Source of the DNA: Fluviicola sp.
GTDB lineage: Bacteria > Bacteroidota > Bacteroidia > Flavobacteriales_D > Crocinitomicaceae
Assembly (NCBI RefSeq): GCF_029266855.1
Contig: NZ_JAQSWB010000001.1
Location: forward strand, 682,001 to 746,000
DNA: 64,000 nucleotides
Direction of reading: 5' to 3'
The notes beneath the pieces were generated by a model that did no database searches, was not told the DNA's origin, and saw only the letters and a program-made list of their open reading frames with translations. The translations under genes were made by a program, and so were the position numbers. Positions within the stretch are counted from its first letter, which is position 1. Every line of letters begins with the position of its first letter. Shown here one piece after another: positions 16,939-25,435 of the stretch.

Positions 16939-17559
16939 ATGAAAAAATTAGTCTTGCTTTTTGGCGCTTTGCTTTTAATCTTCAGCTTCTCCTGTAAAAA
17001 AAAGAACTTAAAATATACTATTAAAGGTACTATTTACGACGCATCATTCAATACACCGCTTTCGGGCGCCAATGTTTCAATTTATGTTACGACAACCTCC
17101 AATTCGACTCCAGTCGAAAAAGTAACCCTAACAACCGATGCCGCGGGGAACTACTCCTACGAACTTGAAAGGGAAAAACTGCAAAGCATTACGATCTCTG
17201 TCAGCAAGCAGAACTATTTCAGTGACGGTATGACTACTACTCTTGATAATTTATCACTTGAAGATGACAACACTTTTAATTACAATATCTATGCTAAATC
17301 CTGGGCAAGGCTTCATTTTGTAAGCGATGGCACAAAAACGATCAAGTATTATAAACAAGTGGGGAAAAACGGTTGTGCAGAATGTTGTCCGACAGGCGAG
17401 ATTCAGTTGAACAATATAACGGATCACAGCGTTTATTGTATCAATAATGGGAATACACAATACCAGATCTTCTACGATGTTCAGGGAACATCAAACAATG
17501 GAACATTGAATGTAATTACGACTCCTTTTGATACGACCGATATTCTGATCAGTTACTGA
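16939..17559 (+). CDS. Lipoprotein with carboxypeptidase-regulatory-like domain
   Basis: 206 residues from the ATG at 16939. Starting at the TTG at 16918 would add 7 residues before the signal MKKLVLLFGALLLIFSFSC, so I reject that start. The lipidated Cys is followed by KKKNLKY. Residues ~28-100 look like a CarboxypepD_reg/Cna-B-like sandwich (IKGTIYDASFNTPLSGANVS, TDAAGNYSYELE). The C-terminal half has CAECCPTGEI, a four-Cys cluster that could be disulfide-bonded. Exported, outer-membrane or periplasmic. Exact role unknown. Confidence 0.75.
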   Translation: MKKLVLLFGALLLIFSFSCKKKNLKYTIKGTIYDASFNTPLSGANVSIYVTTTSNSTPVEKVTLTTDAAGNYSYELEREKLQSITISVSKQNYFSDGMTTTLDNLSLEDDNTFNYNIYAKSWARLHFVSDGTKTIKYYKQVGKNGCAECCPTGEIQLNNITDHSVYCINNGNTQYQIFYDVQGTSNNGTLNVITTPFDTTDILISY

Positions 17560-17601
17560 TTGAATTTAGTATCTGACAGGGCTCAGAGGTTTTACAAACA
17601 A

Positions 17602-17879
17602 TGTAAACGAATTAGTTAACACGTTAAAGAATCAAGACAATCTGAATGTAAACGATTTAGTTAACACGCTAAATATTGAAGATCGCTTTTAAACTCATTC
17701 AGCTGAAAACTGTAAACAAGTTAGTTAACATGTTTTATTGATGGAGACTGTTCAAACGACTTATTTGAAATGATGTTAGCAAGACAATCTGAATGTAAAC
17801 GATTTAGTTAACAAGCTAAGCATTGAAGACCGCTTTTAAACTCACTCAGCTAAAAATTGTAAACAAGTTAGTTAACATG
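17602..17879 (+). repeat. Five-copy TGTAAAC-N-GTTAACA motif array with ~100-bp duplication
   Basis: Five 22-bp motifs with near-palindromic ends (TGTAAAC ... GTTAACA) lie at 17602-17623, 17647-17668, 17711-17732, 17794-17815 and 17858-17879. The region 17633-17732 is repeated at 17780-17879 with about seven differences in 100 bases. The array fills most of the 371-bp space between convergent genes, so it is not in a promoter position. No gene or terminator hairpin explains it. Confidence 0.85.
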
Positions 17880-17930
17880 CTTATCGATTGAACAAACAAT
17901 CACACCGCATATCTAACTAATATGCAACGT

Positions 17931-19481
17931 TTATTGCTTCTCGCTCTCGCTATTAACTTCAGCCTCAGCTTCGATTTCATCAAACTTCATACGTATTTCC
18001 TGGCGCAACTGACGATTATAAGTTTCCATTAAATACTTGAAGTAATTCGGGGTACTCTTTGCAATACACTTGGTGTAAAGCTTTAAGCGATGTTCTATAT
18101 GATCCTGAAGGGCATCCACGATCTGGATCGCATCGTCCAGGTCTTTTGTTTTTCTGACAATTCCTTCACAGTGATTACTCAAGGATAAGTCAACGGCAAG
18201 TTTCCCCTTCTCTCCCTTATCAATACACTCATAGTATACATCGCGAATGCTGAACTCTTCCAGGAAATTGGTGTCCACCAATTGCTCCATGTGACGCGGA
18301 AATTCGAATTCAACTTCAAATTCCAGATCATCATCTTCACTCAAACGCGATTCAAGGAATCTGTCGGGAAATCTGAATGCATCCTGCCAGTTAATATAAT
18401 CCTGCCAAAGACCGAAACGACGAACATTGTTCCCCAGATCGATCAGCTTAAAGTTCGCTTTATTAGGCAAACGACGTGATCCGCGGCCAATCATCTGGTG
18501 ATACAAAGTCAGTGAGCGTGTTGCGCGATTCAGGATAATAGTTTCAACAGTCGGTTCATCAAAACCGGTTGTCAAAATTCCAACTGAAGTCAAAATCGCA
18601 TCTTTGGTGGTTTTAAACCAGGATAAGACATCCTTTCTGTCTTTATCCGAGAAAGTAGAATCCAAATGCCGGATTTTATAGCCTCTTTTCTTAAAGGTTT
18701 CTTCCACACGCAGTGATGTCTCAATTCCCGAGTTGAAAATCAGTGTTTTATCACCCACCGCTACTTCTTCATAGGCAAAAAGCAATTTTTCCTGCATGAA
18801 GTAGTTTCCGTAAACCGTTTCAGAAGAACTTACCGTAAAATCACCATTGGTACCGATTTTCAAACCGTGAAGGTTCACATCATAGGTAAACGTTTCTGCA
18901 TCAGACAAATAACCTCCCTGGATCAATGAAGCAATGCTCTCACCTACCAGTAATTTATTATAATGATCGTTTAAGGGTAATGCTTTATTGGAGCTAAGCG
19001 GTGTGGCCGTTACTCCTAAAATATTTGCACCGGAATAATACTGGAAGATCTTTCTGAAACTATTGTAATGCGCTTCATCGACAATTACCAGCCCTACTCC
19101 GTCAACAAAATTTTCATCTTCCTGCAAACGATTATTCAGTGTTTCAACCATCGCGATATAACACGGATGATGTTCTTCGTCGATCAGGTTCTTTACATCG
19201 CTGGAAATAACTTTATTGGAGATCCCGATTGCATTTAACTGCTTGGATGTTTGAACGGATAATTCAATTCGGTGAGTAAGGATCAATACCTTTTTTTGAT
19301 AACGTTCAATGTAACTCTTTGCTACCTCGGAAAAGATAACAGTTTTCCCACCTCCCGTAGGAAGCTGGAATAGTAGATTGTAATCGGAACCATTCTTATC
19401 CAGTTCATCTATGATTGCATTTACAGTCTTTTCCTGAAATGGATATAATTTCTTTGCTTGAAACAGCTCTTCGTCGATCAT
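17931..19481 (-). CDS. DEAD/DEAH-box (SF2) helicase, XPB/SSL2-like
   Basis: 516 residues. Helicase motifs in order: Q-like YPFQEKTVNAIID, motif I LPTGGGKTVIFSE, motif Ia LTHRIELSVQT, motif II VIVDEAHYN (DEAH), motif III GVTATPLSS, motif IV region TLIFNSGIE, motif V TTGFDEPTVETIILNRATRS and motif VI QMIGRGSRRL. The arrangement fits the single-polypeptide SF2 enzymes of the RecQ/XPB-like ResIII group. It likely works on DNA, but the substrate is unknown. There is no nuclease or methylase domain or neighbour to make it a restriction enzyme. Confidence 0.85.
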   Translation of the reverse strand: MIDEELFQAKKLYPFQEKTVNAIIDELDKNGSDYNLLFQLPTGGGKTVIFSEVAKSYIERYQKKVLILTHRIELSVQTSKQLNAIGISNKVISSDVKNLIDEEHHPCYIAMVETLNNRLQEDENFVDGVGLVIVDEAHYNSFRKIFQYYSGANILGVTATPLSSNKALPLNDHYNKLLVGESIASLIQGGYLSDAETFTYDVNLHGLKIGTNGDFTVSSSETVYGNYFMQEKLLFAYEEVAVGDKTLIFNSGIETSLRVEETFKKRGYKIRHLDSTFSDKDRKDVLSWFKTTKDAILTSVGILTTGFDEPTVETIILNRATRSLTLYHQMIGRGSRRLPNKANFKLIDLGNNVRRFGLWQDYINWQDAFRFPDRFLESRLSEDDDLEFEVEFEFPRHMEQLVDTNFLEEFSIRDVYYECIDKGEKGKLAVDLSLSNHCEGIVRKTKDLDDAIQIVDALQDHIEHRLKLYTKCIAKSTPNYFKYLMETYNRQLRQEIRMKFDEIEAEAEVNSESEKQ

Positions 19482-19500
19482 TTGTTAAAAAAAGGGGTTA

Positions 19501-19532
19501 CAAAAGTACGGTTCTTTTAAGGATTTCCCAAT
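19501..19532 (-). promoter_or_regulatory. Predicted promoter of the helicase gene
   Basis: Minus strand -7 box TACTTTTG (19501-19508) and a three-of-four -33 box ATTG (19529-19532) with a 20-base spacer. The transcript leader would be about 15 bases. Confidence 0.55.
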
Positions 19533-19714
19533 AGACATTTCAAATATTCTCATAATTTTATTTAAATGCTTCATTTATCGGGTTCTATGGTATCCCAATA
19601 AGTACTCTAACTGGTTTTTTGATCAATTATTATCTGCTACACTTCATTCGTTTATTAAGACATTTTAATAAATGAGCCAGGATACTGGCATATTAATTGA
19701 GTAAGTTTATTAAA

Positions 19715-19837
19715 ATGAACGTCATGAAACCAAAAATGTTAAAAGAAAAAAAGGGCAATTCAAAAAGTTTTGATAAAGCTTTGATCCATTTGGGAATCCA
19801 TTACCCGGTTCAGCCTGTAGTGATCAAACAAGCTTAA
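19715..19837 (+). CDS. Possible 40-residue small protein
   Basis: An open frame reads MNVMKPKMLKEKKGNSKSFD and continues KALIHLGIHYPVQPVVIKQA to a TAA. It is basic at the N-terminus with a short hydrophobic C-terminal half. The stop codon overlaps the stop of the convergent TonB-receptor gene by two bases. There is no other gene in 19482-19833. I do not recognise it, and no promoter or terminator was found, so this is a tentative call. Confidence 0.35.
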   Translation: MNVMKPKMLKEKKGNSKSFDKALIHLGIHYPVQPVVIKQA

Positions 19838-22260
19838 AAGTCAAAACCTCCGCCTCCGGTGTTTTCATTGGAGCGCTTGTCCTCTCTTAAATCAGTTTTC
19901 CCGAATCTATAGCGAATACTGACAATAATTCTTCGCGTCTCCCACTTGAACTCGGAAGATTGGAATACCGTTGGCTGATCTACTTCAAAGCTAAATCCTT
20001 GCGTATCGAAAATATCTGTCACCCTCAATCCTATTCCCCATTTACCATCCCAAAGTGATTTATCGGCAGAAAAGTCTATTGAACCTCTCGGATTCATTTT
20101 TCCCTGAGCGGTAACTGATGGAGCACTATATCTCCCGTTGATCTGGAGTGTAAGGGTTTTCTTCATCAAATCAAGAGTGGAACTGAACTTCATGCCAAAT
20201 ACGAAACCTTGTCTGTTCCAGTTGGTACTTGGGTTATCGTCTTTGAATGTAATATAATTCCCATTGAATGAAAGCATGTTTCTCCAAACAGGGAAAGGTC
20301 TTAATTGCATCACAATTTCCCCTCCGGAATTCACCGAATTATCAATATTGGCAAAAGTGGCTGCTGATGTTCCGTTTTCGTAAAAGAGCTTCACACGCTG
20401 AATTACACTACTGGTATAGCGTTGGTAAAGAGCGAAGGCCAGGGTGAATTTCTTCGAATTGTAATCCACTCCCAAATCAATAGAATGAATATATTCGGGC
20501 CTTAATGCCGGATTTCCGCTCCGCAGGTTGTATGGATCTGCGTAGGAAGTAAACGGATTCAAATTTCCTGAGTTCGGACGGTTGATTCTTCTGCTGTATC
20601 CCAAAGACAATTCAGTGCCTTTTTTTACTTCATAGCGTATCGTTGCCGAGGGAAAGAAATTAAAATACTCATTCTTGAAATTCTGGTTCTCCGAGATCAG
20701 GTTGGGATTTTGGATACTATACTCCAGGCGGATACCGGCCTGGTACTTAAACTTTTTCAATTGACCTCCGATAATCCCATAAGCGGAATAAATGCTTTCC
20801 AGGTACTTGTAATTGTAATTCGAGATCGTATCGGACACATAATTTCCGGATGCATCTTTTGCTTCGGATGACGAGCGTAAACTCATGTTCCGCTGGATCA
20901 TTTTCAAACCGCTTTCCGTTCTGATCTTGTGTTTTAGAAAACGTATAAAATCCAATGATAAGGTTGTAAAATCGTTTGCTTCCCTGCTGTAAATGTGCTG
21001 ATCCGTTGAAGGTGAACCTCCGGGAAGATAAACCGTTTGTAGATAATATCCTTCATCGGATCCTTGGGAAAGCGACTGATACGCATTTGCATCCAATGAA
21101 CCTTTATCATCTTTAAAATCCCATTTATATCCTAAAGAAAAATCAATATTCTTGCTTAATGTCGGATCTTCGGTTTTTCTGGTCCAAATGTCTGTGGTAT
21201 CTCCAAAATTGTTGTAGCGCGTATTTATCTGGGTTCCGCTCCTCTTCCTGTCTCCTGCATTTCCTGCAATACTCCAGGAAAGCGTATTCCGGTCTTTCAC
21301 ATACACATCCATCCCTACTTTGGCCGTATGGGTGACATTTAGGTCGCCCCCGTACCTCATTTGATTCAGGCTGATAGTTGTATCTCCGTTATATTGATTT
21401 AAATCGGAAAAGTTGTTCCGGTAACCGTCGCGGTAAGAGTAGGAATAATTTCCATAAAGATTGAATCGGGTATTTCTCAGGTTCAGACCTAAGGATCCGG
21501 TATACAAATTCCCTGTTCCTAAAGTAGCAGCGATATTTCCGTTAATCCCTCGCTTTATGTTTTTCTTCAGTACAATATTGATGATTCCGGAAGTTCCGTC
21601 CGGATCGTATTTTGCTGATGGATTGGTAACAATCTCAATTCGTTCGATACTGCTAGCTGGAATTCCTTCCAGGACACTTTTTCCATTTCCTCCCGACATG
21701 TTACTTGGCTTACCATCAATAAGAACTGTCACATTTCCGTCACCACGGAGAGAAATAGCACCGTCCTGGTCAATTTCAACAGATGGAACGTTATTCAATA
21801 CGTCGGTCACGCTTCCGCCGGAAGTTGCAATATCTTCTCCAACGTTGTAAACTTTCTTGTCGAGACCTAATTGCAAGGCATTCTTATCCTGTTGAATGAT
21901 TACTTCATCGAGTTGCTTCACAGAGTTTACAAGTGCAATTGTGCCTAATTTCCGGAGACTTTTATCCGGAGACAGGGAAATGTTGGGAATGGTTTTACTC
22001 TTATAATCCGGATTGGAAATAACGATGTAATACTTTCCGTATTTGATGTCCTCTATTACAAAGGCTCCATTCTCGTCTGTGTAAATTCCGCTTACAACTG
22101 AAGAATCAATTAGATTATAGATGCGGACCATTGTATACTCCAAGGGATTTTTCGAAACGGAATCGAGAACCCGGCCATCGATTGACCCCGTACCATTTAC
22201 TGCCTGGGAATAGATAAAAAAGCTGCTGAGCAAAAAGAATGTAAAAAGCGTAAAGCGCAT
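19834..22260 (-). CDS. TonB-dependent receptor-like outer-membrane protein (OMP_b-brl_3 type)
   Basis: 808 residues with signal MRFTLFTFFLLSSFFIYSQ. Residues ~24-110 are a CarboxypepD_reg-like domain (GSIDGRVLDSVSKNPLEYTM). A plug domain at ~130-235 contains SVTDVLNNVPSVEIDQDGAI and SSIERIEIVTNPSAKYDP. The beta-barrel follows to the end, where FRYRFGK is close to the C-terminus, with LSLGYSRRINRPNSGNLNPF typical of the OMP_b-brl_3 family. Such proteins insert in the outer membrane; substrate is unknown. The tail ends GGGGFDF. It appears monocistronic, with -7 box TATTTTTG at 22284-22291. Confidence 0.88.
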   Translation of the reverse strand: MRFTLFTFFLLSSFFIYSQAVNGTGSIDGRVLDSVSKNPLEYTMVRIYNLIDSSVVSGIYTDENGAFVIEDIKYGKYYIVISNPDYKSKTIPNISLSPDKSLRKLGTIALVNSVKQLDEVIIQQDKNALQLGLDKKVYNVGEDIATSGGSVTDVLNNVPSVEIDQDGAISLRGDGNVTVLIDGKPSNMSGGNGKSVLEGIPASSIERIEIVTNPSAKYDPDGTSGIINIVLKKNIKRGINGNIAATLGTGNLYTGSLGLNLRNTRFNLYGNYSYSYRDGYRNNFSDLNQYNGDTTISLNQMRYGGDLNVTHTAKVGMDVYVKDRNTLSWSIAGNAGDRKRSGTQINTRYNNFGDTTDIWTRKTEDPTLSKNIDFSLGYKWDFKDDKGSLDANAYQSLSQGSDEGYYLQTVYLPGGSPSTDQHIYSREANDFTTLSLDFIRFLKHKIRTESGLKMIQRNMSLRSSSEAKDASGNYVSDTISNYNYKYLESIYSAYGIIGGQLKKFKYQAGIRLEYSIQNPNLISENQNFKNEYFNFFPSATIRYEVKKGTELSLGYSRRINRPNSGNLNPFTSYADPYNLRSGNPALRPEYIHSIDLGVDYNSKKFTLAFALYQRYTSSVIQRVKLFYENGTSAATFANIDNSVNSGGEIVMQLRPFPVWRNMLSFNGNYITFKDDNPSTNWNRQGFVFGMKFSSTLDLMKKTLTLQINGRYSAPSVTAQGKMNPRGSIDFSADKSLWDGKWGIGLRVTDIFDTQGFSFEVDQPTVFQSSEFKWETRRIIVSIRYRFGKTDLREDKRSNENTGGGGFDF

Positions 22261-22410
22261 AAAAATGGGTACAAATAAGATAGCAAAAATACGGGAATTA
22301 GCTCAATACGCGAGGAACATTCACCCAAAAGATGACTTTCCTGCATAAGAAGCCGGTTACATGATTCGGGGAATTAAAAAAGCTGTTAGAATTTCAAATT
22401 CGTAATTCGT

Positions 22411-22437
22411 ATCCCGATAGCTATCAGGACGTAATTC
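22411..22437 (-). repeat. Dispersed hairpin repeat, copy 1
   Basis: Read on the minus strand, GAATTACGTCC-TGATAGCTATCGGGAT matches 48981-49007 on the plus strand at 25 of 27 bases. The centre GATAGCTATC is a perfect palindrome. Confidence 0.7.
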
Positions 22438-22446
22438 GTAATTAAT

Positions 22447-22890
22447 TTATCCGCGCAGTTTATCCAGCAGGTTACTCAAGACTTCTGCCTCTTCTTCTGT
22501 CAGATTTCCAGTAAAATCAAGCTGAGACTGGTCATCATCATCGATCTGCTTCAGGATTTCCAATCCCGCTTCCGTGATCGAAACATAAACAACCCGGCGA
22601 TCGGCTTCGCAGCGAACACGCTCCATCAATCCCTTATCGATTAATTTATCCATTAAGCGTGTAGTATTCGGAGATTTCTCTACCATTCTGTCTTTCACTG
22701 AATTAACACTGATCGCATCCTTGGCTCCGCGAAGAATCCTCAAAATATTGAATTGTGGCATCGACAAATCATATTTCGCCATGTAAGAATTCTGAATATT
22801 TCCCAGGTAATTTGAGGTGTAGCGAAGATTTACCACAGCTTTATGTTTAGAATTTTTGAATTTCGATTGGATTACTTGTCCTATTTCCAT
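22447..22890 (-). CDS. MarR-family transcriptional regulator
   Basis: 147 residues with a winged helix: MPQFNILRILRGAKDAISVN, SVKDRMVEKSPNTTRLMDKL (recognition helix) and the wing VRCEADRRVVYVSITEAGLE. The last ~25 residues (LTEEEAEVLSNLLDKLRG) make the dimer helix. MarR dimers bind palindromes and are released by small ligands or oxidation; there is no Cys in the DNA-binding part here. The promoter directly upstream has a TACCGTGGTA palindrome between -33 and -7, so autoregulation is likely (inference). Confidence 0.9.
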   Translation of the reverse strand: MEIGQVIQSKFKNSKHKAVVNLRYTSNYLGNIQNSYMAKYDLSMPQFNILRILRGAKDAISVNSVKDRMVEKSPNTTRLMDKLIDKGLMERVRCEADRRVVYVSITEAGLEILKQIDDDDQSQLDFTGNLTEEEAEVLSNLLDKLRG

Positions 22891-22894
22891 GCTA

Positions 22895-22925
22895 CAAAAT
22901 TAATTACCGTGGTATTATTTACAAA
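22895..22925 (-). promoter_or_regulatory. Promoter and candidate operator of the MarR gene
   Basis: On the minus strand, TTTG (22922-22925), a 19-base spacer and TAATTTTG (22895-22902), which is a full match to the Bacteroidota consensus. Only TAGC separates the -7 box from the ATG. The imperfect palindrome TACCGTGGTA (22905-22914) lies in the spacer, a natural place for MarR self-repression. Confidence 0.7.
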
Positions 22926-22957
22926 ATTTATCTCGTTAAATTTTCTTATTATTTGAA

Positions 22958-25435
22958 TTAATGGTAAAACCAATAAAACTGATCCTTGGTTAAATTTCCT
23001 TCAAATGTAAATTCTATGCGGTGTTTACCGGGAAGCAGGTGAATAAAGTTTTGGTCTGTCTTTATTTTTCCTTCTTTGGCGGTAAACCAAAAGTCCCGCA
23101 ATATAATTTCATTTTCGATAACTACACTTCCTTTTCCTGTTTTCAGATCTAATAATTCGATCGTTACAAGCGGTTCCGCACCCGCAATGGGCCTTCCAGG
23201 GAAGGATTCGTGCATAAAAATCCGTTCACACATTTTTCCGGTTTCGTCTTTCCACTTGAACTGAACTGCGAACTCTTTCCCTTTATATTGCTTCAACTCT
23301 TGGGGAAATAATTCTACCGCATGCGGATATGCAATTGCTTGATGACATTTGAAGGTCTCCAGGTGTTTTCCCTGAAAATCATACAGATTTGCTTCTATTT
23401 CACATAAAAATCCGGAAGGAATATCTGAAATAAGTACATATTTTTCTTTTCCGAGTGTATCGATCCGTGCAGCAATTGTTACGTCTTTAAAATCGTTTTT
23501 CACTTCGTACTGCAAAGCTTTCCACCTCCCGTAATAATCGATACTGCTCCAGGTCGGGGCCGGCCAGCAATCGTTAAATTGCCAGTACAATGTTCCTGCG
23601 CACCGGGGATAGGTCGTTCTGTGAGCTACAACAGCAATTCCTACTGCTTTCGCCTGAGTAAGTTGGGAGAAGTAAACAAAACGCTGAAAATCTGCGGTCT
23701 TTCCGTAAAGCAAATCCGAATGCTTTGCGATCATGGTATTCCCGACATAACTTTTTTGGCGTTGTTTCATTACCTGGCTATCTAACTTCCAGTCAGTCAG
23801 AACACTGAACATCGACAATGTTGCCAATTCGGGAAAAGACTGAAACCCGTATTCGGCATTGAATCGCCCCGATTTCCTGCCGAAATCTTCGATTGGATCC
23901 GTTCCGTGCCAGACTCCCCAATAATGCTGGGTTCCTGAATTGTAGAATTCATCATTTCCCCAATTACTAAGAGGCGAAGTGTGCTCATAAGGTAAATTTG
24001 TATAAGTTTTAAGCGTTTGAGGGATTAATTCCCGGAAGAGTTTTTGATAATAGGAACTGATCAATAATTCGTCTTTCCGCGATAAATTATAAGTTGTCTG
24101 GAATCCCCAGTTCTTCCATGCCACATCAACTTCATTATTACCATTGAATAAGGTCAGTGAAGCATGAGATGCCAGTCTCGGGATTTGCTGCTGAAGCTCT
24201 GTTTTTACATTTGTCAAAAACTCATCGGTTCCCGGATACATGGCACAGGCAAACATAAAATCCTGCCAGACCATTAATCCGCCTTCGTCACAGGCTTCCA
24301 AAAAAGATTCTCTCGGGTAAAAACCTCCACCCCAAATGCGTACCATATTGAAATTACAATCCAGCATGGTTTGAACAGCTTCTTTCAGCTTATCATCTGT
24401 AATACGGGATGGGAAAATGTCATCGGGAATGTAATCTGCTCCTTTACAAAAAACCGGTCGCTTGTTTACTTTGATTTGGAAGGAAGTCCCCCATTGATCC
24501 TTTTCCTGGAGCAATTCTACTTTTTTCACTCCGAAACGCACCTTTTTTTCCAAAATGACATCACCTTTTTCATTTTGCAAAATCCAGTGATCTTCATATA
24601 AATAGGCCTCTCCCTGTCCTCTTGGCCACCATAATTTCGGATTTGAAATGATTTCGATGCGTTTTAACTGTTTATTCTCGCACGTTACTTTTTGTTCACC
24701 GAATAATTGACTTTTCCAAATAAAGGACTCCGAACTCTCTTTTGCTAAAACAAGTGTAAATTCGGAAGTAGCCTGTTCATCGCTTACTTCAAGTGTATTG
24801 GAATAGTTGGCAAGCACCTTGTTTACCGAATAAACTTCGACTTTTACCGGCTCCCAGAAACCCATCGTGAGCATTCTCAAAGACCAGTCCCAACCGAACT
24901 GGTACTGTGGTTTCCGGCAATGAGGTGCCACTTTGACCTTCCCTACATCATTGGGAGCAGGCAGTGTAACTCCCACTTTCCCTATGCGGGATTTCTGGTA
25001 CATTATCGGCGGTGTGAAAACTACCTTTATTTTATTCTTACCGGGAACTACTTTGTCCTGTACATCAAAACGATAGTGGACAAAGGAGTTGTTTGTTTCT
25101 GCCACCAGCTTCCCATTCAAAAAAATGGAGGCATAAGTATCAATGCTTGGAAAATCCAGTTCCACAAATTGTTTGAGATCTGCTTCGGTAAGAAGAAATT
25201 CGGACTCAAGGGTCCATTGATGATTTTCAATCCAGGCAAATTTATCCTCATTGATTCCTACAAATGGATCGGGGAGAACTTTTGCTTCCATCAGGGCTTC
25301 CTGCACAGATCCTTTTTCACCGAACGGAAACCAATGCTTCGATACCGGATGCTGTACTTTCCAGGATAAATTCATCTGCGCCACTGCGTGACTTGCAAAA
25401 AAGATCAGGCCAATAATCAAACCGGTTTTTACCAT
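22958..25435 (-). CDS. Beta-mannosidase, GH2 family, exported
   Basis: 825 residues with Sec signal MVKTGLIIGLIFFASHAVAQ. GH2 layout: sugar-binding domain (~20-200, HCRKPQYQFGWDWSLRM), Ig-like domain, then the TIM barrel with FNMVRIWGGGFYPRESFLEA and VWQDFMFACAMYP. The acid/base Glu is in NGNNEVDVAW and the nucleophile Glu in RFNAEYGFQSFPE. C-terminal Ig domains follow. It removes beta-1,4-mannose from the non-reducing end, as in the N-glycan core Man-GlcNAc. The start overlaps the glycosylasparaginase stop by 7 bases. Confidence 0.93.
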   Translation of the reverse strand: MVKTGLIIGLIFFASHAVAQMNLSWKVQHPVSKHWFPFGEKGSVQEALMEAKVLPDPFVGINEDKFAWIENHQWTLESEFLLTEADLKQFVELDFPSIDTYASIFLNGKLVAETNNSFVHYRFDVQDKVVPGKNKIKVVFTPPIMYQKSRIGKVGVTLPAPNDVGKVKVAPHCRKPQYQFGWDWSLRMLTMGFWEPVKVEVYSVNKVLANYSNTLEVSDEQATSEFTLVLAKESSESFIWKSQLFGEQKVTCENKQLKRIEIISNPKLWWPRGQGEAYLYEDHWILQNEKGDVILEKKVRFGVKKVELLQEKDQWGTSFQIKVNKRPVFCKGADYIPDDIFPSRITDDKLKEAVQTMLDCNFNMVRIWGGGFYPRESFLEACDEGGLMVWQDFMFACAMYPGTDEFLTNVKTELQQQIPRLASHASLTLFNGNNEVDVAWKNWGFQTTYNLSRKDELLISSYYQKLFRELIPQTLKTYTNLPYEHTSPLSNWGNDEFYNSGTQHYWGVWHGTDPIEDFGRKSGRFNAEYGFQSFPELATLSMFSVLTDWKLDSQVMKQRQKSYVGNTMIAKHSDLLYGKTADFQRFVYFSQLTQAKAVGIAVVAHRTTYPRCAGTLYWQFNDCWPAPTWSSIDYYGRWKALQYEVKNDFKDVTIAARIDTLGKEKYVLISDIPSGFLCEIEANLYDFQGKHLETFKCHQAIAYPHAVELFPQELKQYKGKEFAVQFKWKDETGKMCERIFMHESFPGRPIAGAEPLVTIELLDLKTGKGSVVIENEIILRDFWFTAKEGKIKTDQNFIHLLPGKHRIEFTFEGNLTKDQFYWFYH

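Noticed and set aside
17602-17879. Possible CRISPR array
   Set aside because: The spacing between the five motifs is uneven (45, 64, 83 and 64 bases), the intervening DNA is itself duplicated, and no cas gene is in the window.
17931-19481. Helicase as part of a defence or restriction system
   Set aside because: No nuclease, methylase, toxin or other defence gene is adjacent; neighbours are a lipoprotein gene and a TonB-type receptor.
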